Notes under the pieces: model-generated
What the model saw: only the letters and a program-made list of their open reading frames with translations
The model's database searches: none
Told to the model about the DNA's origin: nothing
From: Thauera terpenica 58Eu
Lineage (GTDB): Bacteria; Pseudomonadota; Gammaproteobacteria; Burkholderiales; Rhodocyclaceae
Assembly (NCBI RefSeq): GCF_000443165.1
Contig: NZ_ATJV01000055.1
Span: forward strand, 1-46,929
Direction: 5' to 3'
Length of the DNA: 46,929 nucleotides
Made by a program: the position numbers and the translations under genes
In this document: positions 42,425 through 46,929 of the stretch, piece after piece
Position numbering within the stretch: the first letter of the stretch is position 1
Layout of the letters: every line of letters begins with the position of its first letter

Positions 42425-43297
42425 CTAGCGCTCACCGTCCTGCCGCTGTCCGGCGTAGTCACGCGCGAATTGCCACGCGACCCGACCCGAACGTGAGCCG
42501 CGCATCAAGGCCCACTGCAGCGCCTCCTGGCGCACCGCCGCGAGTTCGCCATCGGGCACGCCGAAGCTCGACAGCCAGTGCGCGACGATGTCCAGGTACT
42601 CCGCCTGACTGAAGGGATAGAAGGAAATCCACAGTCCGAAGCGCTCGGAGAGGGAGATCTTCTCTTCGGTCGCTTCGCCGGGATGGATTTCACCACCGAC
42701 ATGGCGAGCCTGCAGGTTCTCGTCGTGATACTCGGGCATGAGGTGGCGACGGTTGGAGGTCGCATAGATCAGCACGTTGTCCGACATGGCGGCGACCGAC
42801 CCATCGAGCACGCTCTTGAGGGCCTTGTAGGCATCCTCGCCCTCCTCGAAGGACAGGTCATCGCAGAACAGTATGAAGCGCTCGGGCCGAGTGCCCACCA
42901 TCTCGACGATCTCGGGCAGGTCGACGAGATCGGTCTTGTCGACCTCGATCAAGCGCAAGCCCTGCGCGCAGTACTCATTGAGCAAGGCCTTGGTCAAGGA
43001 CGACTTCCCGGTGCCGCGGGCACCGGTCAGGAGCACGTTGTTGGCGCGCCGTCCGGCCAGGAACTGGCGCGTGTTGCGATCGATGCGCGCCTTTTGCTCG
43101 TCAATATCCTGCAGATCCTCAAGGCGGATGCGGTGCCGCATGCGCACCGGCGTGAGCGCTGCACGCCCATGTCGGCGCTGCCAGCGGAAAGCCACGGCGG
43201 CGTCCCAGTCGGGCGCAGCCGCCGGGCCAGGGAGCAGGGATTCGAGGCGCTCGAGCACGCGCTCGGCGCGACTCAGCAGGTCTGCGAGTTCAGTCAT
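42425..43297 (-). CDS. DUF815-family ATPase
   Basis: A 290-residue AAA-type ATPase. Walker A is LLTGARGTGKSS, Walker B is ILFCDDLSFEEGED, and a sensor-like region is IYATSNRRHLMPE; all fit DUF815. The N-terminal 75 residues are helical. Function is unknown. It lies between the tiny membrane protein (8-base overlap) and the Nudix-ThiE gene (4-base gap), forming one operon. Confidence 0.88.
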   Translation of the reverse strand: MTELADLLSRAERVLERLESLLPGPAAAPDWDAAVAFRWQRRHGRAALTPVRMRHRIRLEDLQDIDEQKARIDRNTRQFLAGRRANNVLLTGARGTGKSSLTKALLNEYCAQGLRLIEVDKTDLVDLPEIVEMVGTRPERFILFCDDLSFEEGEDAYKALKSVLDGSVAAMSDNVLIYATSNRRHLMPEYHDENLQARHVGGEIHPGEATEEKISLSERFGLWISFYPFSQAEYLDIVAHWLSSFGVPDGELAAVRQEALQWALMRGSRSGRVAWQFARDYAGQRQDGER

Positions 43298-43421
43298 CGT
43301 GTTTGTTGTCGTCATTGGCATCGGGCGCAGTCGGCTCGTCCCGTCGTCGTGGCCAGGTGCTCCAGACGATGATCAGCAGCAGGCACAGGGCCAGCCCCGC
43401 TTCGAGAAAGATCACCCACAT
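43290..43421 (-). CDS. Tiny membrane protein, 43 residues
   Basis: MWVIFLEAGLALCLLLIIVW forms one membrane helix, followed by a basic TWPRRR and an acidic Asp-rich tail. It has a strong ribosome site, GGAGG, seven bases before the ATG at 43421, and its end overlaps the DUF815 gene by 8 bases. It may anchor the ATPase at the membrane. The family is not recognised. Confidence 0.7.
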   Translation of the reverse strand: MWVIFLEAGLALCLLLIIVWSTWPRRRDEPTAPDANDDNKHDD

Positions 43422-43484
43422 CGCAAACCTCCGGATCGGGATGTTCGCACCGGTATACTGATGGCCGAAAGTCTTGAAGTCTGA

Positions 43485-44753
43485 ATGATACCCCTCATGA
43501 TTCCGTTTCCTGCTCGCGCTCCGCGCTACGCCCTGGCGCTCCTCGTCTCCTTGCTCGCAGCGTGCACCACGCCGTCCATCGCGCCTGACGTGAACGCAAA
43601 GTGTCCGCCACAAGGCCCTTGTGCCCCCTGCCCCGTGTGTGCGACACCCGCTGCACCCTCTGCAACGCCCATCGTGCGTCCGGCCGACGCCACAGCCGAG
43701 CCTCCGCCGGCGGTGCAAGGCAACTGGAGCTCGGTCAAGGGCTGGAGCGAAGATGAGCCGGCGGCCGCCTGGCCGGCACTGCTGGCCTCATGCTCCAGGC
43801 TGGCACGCCAGCCCCCATGGAAGCCGGCGTGCGATATGGCCTCGACGCTGGGCAGCGCCCCATCCAGCGCCCAGGTGCGGCGTTACTTCGAACAGCACTT
43901 CGTACCCTGGCAACTGCTCAACAGCGGCCCCAGCAGCGAGGGCCTGGTGACCGGTTACTACGAACCCCTCATCCGCGGCAGTCGTACTCGAAACAGTCAA
44001 TACGCCTGGCCGATTCACGGCGTGCCCAGCGACATGCTGACCATCGAACTGGGCGACATCTATCCCGAGCTCAAGCCGCTTCGCCTGCGCGGGCGCGTCG
44101 TCGGCAACAAGGTCCTGCCCTACTGGAGCCGGGAAGAGCTGTCCGCGCGCGGCGCGCAAGTACCCTACCCCGTCCTGCTGTGGGCGGACGATCCGATCGA
44201 TCTGTTCTTTCTGCAGGTGCAGGGCTCGGGGCGGGTTCAACTGCCGGATGGGCAACATGTGCGCGTCGGCTATGCCGACCAGAATGGCCACCCCTATCAA
44301 TCGATTGGTCGCTGGCTGGTGAGCAAGGGCGAGCTCAGCCTGGATCAGGCGTCGATGGACGGCATCAAGCGCTGGGCGCGCGAAAATCCACATCGCCTGC
44401 GCGAACTGCTGAACACGAACCCCAGCTATGTGTTCTTCCGTGAACTGCCGGCGTCGAACGCCGGACCGATTGGCGCGCTCAATGTGCCGCTCACTGAAGG
44501 CCGCAGCATTGCCGTCGATCCGCGCTACGTGCCCTTGGGCGCGCCGGTGTTCCTGGCCACCACCCACCCCCTGAGCACACGCCCCCTGAATCGTCTGATG
44601 CTTGCCCAGGACACGGGGAGCGCAATCAAGGGAGCGGTGCGCGCGGACTTCTTCTGGGGTTTCGGCGAGCAGGCCGGCCGCGAAGCCGGCCGCATGCGCC
44701 AGCAGGGACAGATGTGGCTGTTGCTGCCCAAGGGCGTTTCTCCGCCGCGCTAA
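43485..44753 (+). CDS. mltA: Membrane-bound lytic murein transglycosylase A
   Basis: A 422-residue outer-membrane lipoprotein (lipobox LAAC). It has an unusual cysteine cluster just after the anchor (KCPPQGPCAPCPVC). The catalytic part has VTGYYEPLIRGS, FFLQVQGSGRV and LAQDTGSAIKGAVRADFF, with the catalytic Asp in the last motif. It cuts glycan strands of peptidoglycan. A start at 43497 is also possible. Confidence 0.93.
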   Translation: MIPLMIPFPARAPRYALALLVSLLAACTTPSIAPDVNAKCPPQGPCAPCPVCATPAAPSATPIVRPADATAEPPPAVQGNWSSVKGWSEDEPAAAWPALLASCSRLARQPPWKPACDMASTLGSAPSSAQVRRYFEQHFVPWQLLNSGPSSEGLVTGYYEPLIRGSRTRNSQYAWPIHGVPSDMLTIELGDIYPELKPLRLRGRVVGNKVLPYWSREELSARGAQVPYPVLLWADDPIDLFFLQVQGSGRVQLPDGQHVRVGYADQNGHPYQSIGRWLVSKGELSLDQASMDGIKRWARENPHRLRELLNTNPSYVFFRELPASNAGPIGALNVPLTEGRSIAVDPRYVPLGAPVFLATTHPLSTRPLNRLMLAQDTGSAIKGAVRADFFWGFGEQAGREAGRMRQQGQMWLLLPKGVSPPR

Positions 44754-44761
44754 GAAGACGA

Positions 44762-44794
44762 GAGGTCCCGTGGCACGGGTGCCCGCGGGACCTC
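44762..44794. terminator. Hairpin between convergent mltA and dsbC
   Basis: GAGGTCCCG and CGGGACCTC form a 9-bp stem around an inner GGCAC/GTGCC stem. There is no clear T-run. It may serve both converging genes. Confidence 0.6.
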
Positions 44795-44816
44795 CTCAGT
44801 TCAGAACCAGTGCTGC

Positions 44817-45548
44817 CTACTTGGTCTTGACGCCCTCAAGCGCCAACTCCAGCTCGGCCGCAGGGACGTAACCGCCGATCCGGGTACCGTCGGCGAGAAA
44901 AATGGTCGGCGTGCCACTGATGCGCAGCTTCTGGCCGAGCTCCACGTTCCTGGCCACTGCGCTTGCATCGCAATCGCTCGCCGCCGGCTCCTTACCGTCC
45001 ACGATCCAGCCATTCCAGGCCTGCACCTTGTCTTTTGCACACCAGATGTTGTTCGACTTGGCGGTCGAATCAGGGCTGAGGATGGGGTACAGGAAGGTAT
45101 AGATGGTCACGTCATCCATGCCGACAAGCTCCTTGCCAAGGCGCTTGCAGTAGCCGCAGTTCGGATCCTCAAAAGTCGCGATCACCCGCGTCCCCTTGCC
45201 CTTCACCTGCTTGATCGCCTGCGCCAGCGGCAGGGAGGCGAAATCAATGGCGGAGAGTTCGTTCATGCGCGCCTGGGTCACATCACGCCGGGTCTTGGTG
45301 TCGATGATGCTACCGTCAAGGATGAAGGCCGCTTTTTCATCGGTGTACACAAGCTGACCGTTCTTCAGCACAACTTCGTACAGGCCGGCATAAGGCGTGC
45401 GCGTAACGGTTTCGACTGCAGGCGAGCCGATGAAGGCCTCCATGCTCTTTTTGACCTCGTCTTCAGAGGCCTGCGCCAGCCCGGCGAGGGCAAGGCCCAG
45501 CGCAAGCGCAAGCGGACGGGTAACAGCAGGGTGAGCAGTCAAGGTCAT
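44817..45548 (-). CDS. dsbC: Thiol:disulfide interchange protein DsbC
   Basis: A 243-residue periplasmic disulfide isomerase. Signal peptide to about residue 28 (LAGLAQA), an N-terminal dimerisation domain (VTRTPYAGLYEVVLKNG), and a thioredoxin fold with ATFEDPNCGYCKRL and the cis-Pro in SGTPTIF. The ATG at 45548 is preferred because GGAG lies before it. Confidence 0.93.
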   Translation of the reverse strand: MTLTAHPAVTRPLALALGLALAGLAQASEDEVKKSMEAFIGSPAVETVTRTPYAGLYEVVLKNGQLVYTDEKAAFILDGSIIDTKTRRDVTQARMNELSAIDFASLPLAQAIKQVKGKGTRVIATFEDPNCGYCKRLGKELVGMDDVTIYTFLYPILSPDSTAKSNNIWCAKDKVQAWNGWIVDGKEPAASDCDASAVARNVELGQKLRISGTPTIFLADGTRIGGYVPAAELELALEGVKTK

Positions 45549-45566
45549 CAATTTCTCCGGATCCAT

Positions 45567-46730
45567 TCAAAAGCGCCCGTTGACCGCATAGCGTGTCAGG
45601 GCGTTGGTTACGACAGGCAAGCGCCCGGTGAGGTTCATCCCCAGGTTGCGCAGCGCGGAAAGAAAGGGATTGCGTGGCACAAACAGTCGATTCAGCCCGT
45701 GGGTGAGGTTCTGCATGAGGAAAGGCTCTTCTGCGCGCTCTCGCGCATAAGCGCGCAGGATCGATAGTTCGCCTATATCACGCCAGGCCGGAACCTTGCT
45801 GAGCACTCCGGCCAGCGCTCGTGCATCCTGGAAACCGAGGTTGATGCCGTGCCCGGACAGTGGATGAATCGCATGTGCGGCATCGCCAATCAGGGCGAGC
45901 CGCGCCTGCACCACCGTGCTCACCCGCATCAGGCGCAAGGGAAAGGCGGCGCGAGGCGTGATCAACTCGAACGCGCCGAGATGGCGTGCACCCGCATCAG
46001 CGACACGCTCGCAAAACGCGCCATCGTCGAGCTCCATCAGCTCGTCGGCAAGCGCGTCGGGCGCCGACCAGACCATAGAGATCCGATTGCCCGGCAGCGG
46101 CAGCCAGGCGAGGATGCCGTCATCGCGAAACCACTGTGAGGCGATCGCGCGGTGGGGCTGAGTGCAGCTCAGGTTCGCAACCACGCCGCGCTCGTTGTAA
46201 GGCGAGATGTGGGCATCGATTCCAGCCTGTTTGCGCACCCACGACTCACGTCCATCTGCGCCAACGATGAGGCGGGCGTGCAGCCTGCGCCCGTCCGCCA
46301 GGCCCAGGGTGGCCGAGTCTGAAGTGCACTCCAGGCTTGCGGGGGTCGCGGGGCAAAAAACAGTGACGTTGTGCTGACGCTTGAGGCTTTCCCACAGCTC
46401 ACCATGGATGCGACTCGACTCGCCGATCCATGCAAGCTCAGGCAAGCCGCTGTCGTAAGCGGAAAAACGTAGTGCGCCTCCCGCATCACCGAAGATGCGC
46501 ATTTCGGAGACGGCCTGCAGGCGTTCGCGCTGCAGGTGTTGCCAGACGCCGAGCTCCTCGAGGAAACGGATGCTCGCCGGGCTGTAGGCATAGACGCGCT
46601 GATCGAGCTCAAGCGGCATCACTGGCGCCGCGGTTTCGATGAGCGCCACCTTGAGGGGCGTCCGGCGCAGCGCAACTGCCAGAGCCGCACCCGCAAGCCC
46701 GCCACCCACCACGATGAGGTCGAAGTTCAT
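45567..46730 (-). CDS. UbiH/Coq6-family FAD-dependent hydroxylase
   Basis: A 387-residue flavoprotein monooxygenase. FAD-binding GGGLAGAALAVAL, the middle DG motif VGADGRESWVRKQAG, and the second FAD motif LIGDAAHAIHPLSGHGINLGFQD are all typical of ubiquinone-ring hydroxylases. Which ring position it acts on (UbiH, UbiF, UbiI or UbiM type) cannot be told. It lies 18 bases before dsbC, so the two are probably co-transcribed. Confidence 0.88.
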   Translation of the reverse strand: MNFDLIVVGGGLAGAALAVALRRTPLKVALIETAAPVMPLELDQRVYAYSPASIRFLEELGVWQHLQRERLQAVSEMRIFGDAGGALRFSAYDSGLPELAWIGESSRIHGELWESLKRQHNVTVFCPATPASLECTSDSATLGLADGRRLHARLIVGADGRESWVRKQAGIDAHISPYNERGVVANLSCTQPHRAIASQWFRDDGILAWLPLPGNRISMVWSAPDALADELMELDDGAFCERVADAGARHLGAFELITPRAAFPLRLMRVSTVVQARLALIGDAAHAIHPLSGHGINLGFQDARALAGVLSKVPAWRDIGELSILRAYARERAEEPFLMQNLTHGLNRLFVPRNPFLSALRNLGMNLTGRLPVVTNALTRYAVNGRF

Positions 46731-46852
46731 TGACCACTTTCCTGCACTGTATCAAGTGCCTTGATTGTGCCGGATGCACTGAGGGGCGTCACGCCCGACG
46801 ATCCGATTTGTAGTGCTCAGTTACGCGGCGGAAACATTTCTTTCGTCCACGC

Positions 46853-46892
46853 AAAAACCCCCTTGTACATTTTTTTGCACAAGGGGGTTTTT
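46853..46892. terminator. Strong terminator of the rRNA operon
   Basis: AAAAACCCCCTTGT and ACAAGGGGGTTTTT form a perfect 14-bp stem with a 12-base loop. It works in both directions, but its position just after the 5S gene fits the end of a leftward rRNA operon. The gap 46731-46850 between it and the hydroxylase gene holds nothing else I can support beyond a possible promoter. Confidence 0.88.
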
Positions 46893-46903
46893 CATATAAT
46901 TAG

Positions 46904-46929
46904 TCTGACGATGACCTACTTTCACGAGG
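46904..46929 (-). rRNA. rrf: 5S ribosomal RNA, 3' end (cut by the window edge)
   Basis: The minus strand reads CCTCGTGAAAGTAGGTCATC and then GTCAGAC, the 3' end typical of betaproteobacterial 5S rRNA. The rest lies outside the window. The rRNA operon runs leftward and ends at the terminator at 46853-46892. Confidence 0.85.

Overview
The window looks like a chromosomal piece of a GC-rich, denitrifying betaproteobacterium. Rhodocyclales (Thauera, Azoarcus or Aromatoleum type) is the best guess. This rests on a Tat-exported clade I NosZ with its nos genes beside a RegB/RegA pair, a glnA-DUF4124-ntrB-ntrC cluster, a coaE-zapD-yacG cluster and a betaproteobacterial-type 5S rRNA 3' end. The genus is inferred from protein style; no database was searched.

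Region 1 (about 1-8,930) is accessory DNA. A run of ten tightly packed leftward genes (271-6068) encodes a two-helix membrane protein, two lipoproteins, several unknown proteins, a GIY-YIG-like protein with a relaxase-like front part and a YpsA/SLOG-like protein. It faces a small rightward gene (6212-6451) whose product resembles the controller (C) proteins of restriction-modification systems. The gap between them holds C-box-like elements, four of them at an exact 15-bp period, laid over a good leftward promoter. No methyltransferase or recognisable restriction gene is present, so this is a controller-type switch driving an unrecognised operon, and it is the best candidate for a new system here. 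To its right lie an intact hipBA-type module (6596-8127) and a second, decayed copy that keeps hipB but only a scrap of hipA (8440-8915).

Region 2 (8,936-13,692, leftward) holds an iron-sulfur photolyase (PhrB type), an internally deleted DASH-cryptochrome remnant, a 53-residue DUF2256 zinc protein, a DMT exporter and the RegA/RegB redox two-component pair.

Region 3 (13,907-24,320) is the nitrous oxide reduction locus: nosZ, nosR, a membrane protein, nosD, nosF, nosY, nosL, two small unknown genes (one TumE-like) and a second NosL-family gene. A convergent cytochrome c5 lipoprotein follows. FNR/DNR-like boxes of varying quality lie before nosZ, nosR, nosD and the cytochrome gene.

Region 4 (24,588-46,929) is core genome: gluQ, a CoA-binding protein, clsB with an EEP-family partner, nadA, a rhodanese, a CDF transporter, glnA-DUF4124-ntrB-ntrC with a sigma-54 promoter and two near-identical NtrC sites, birA-coaX, a TrpB2-type enzyme, a SPOR protein, coaE-zapD-yacG, a Nudix-ThiE-like fusion with a DUF815 ATPase and a tiny membrane protein, mltA, dsbC, a UbiH-family hydroxylase, a strong terminator and the 3' end of a leftward 5S rRNA. 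No CRISPR array, tRNA, complete insertion sequence or replication origin was seen.
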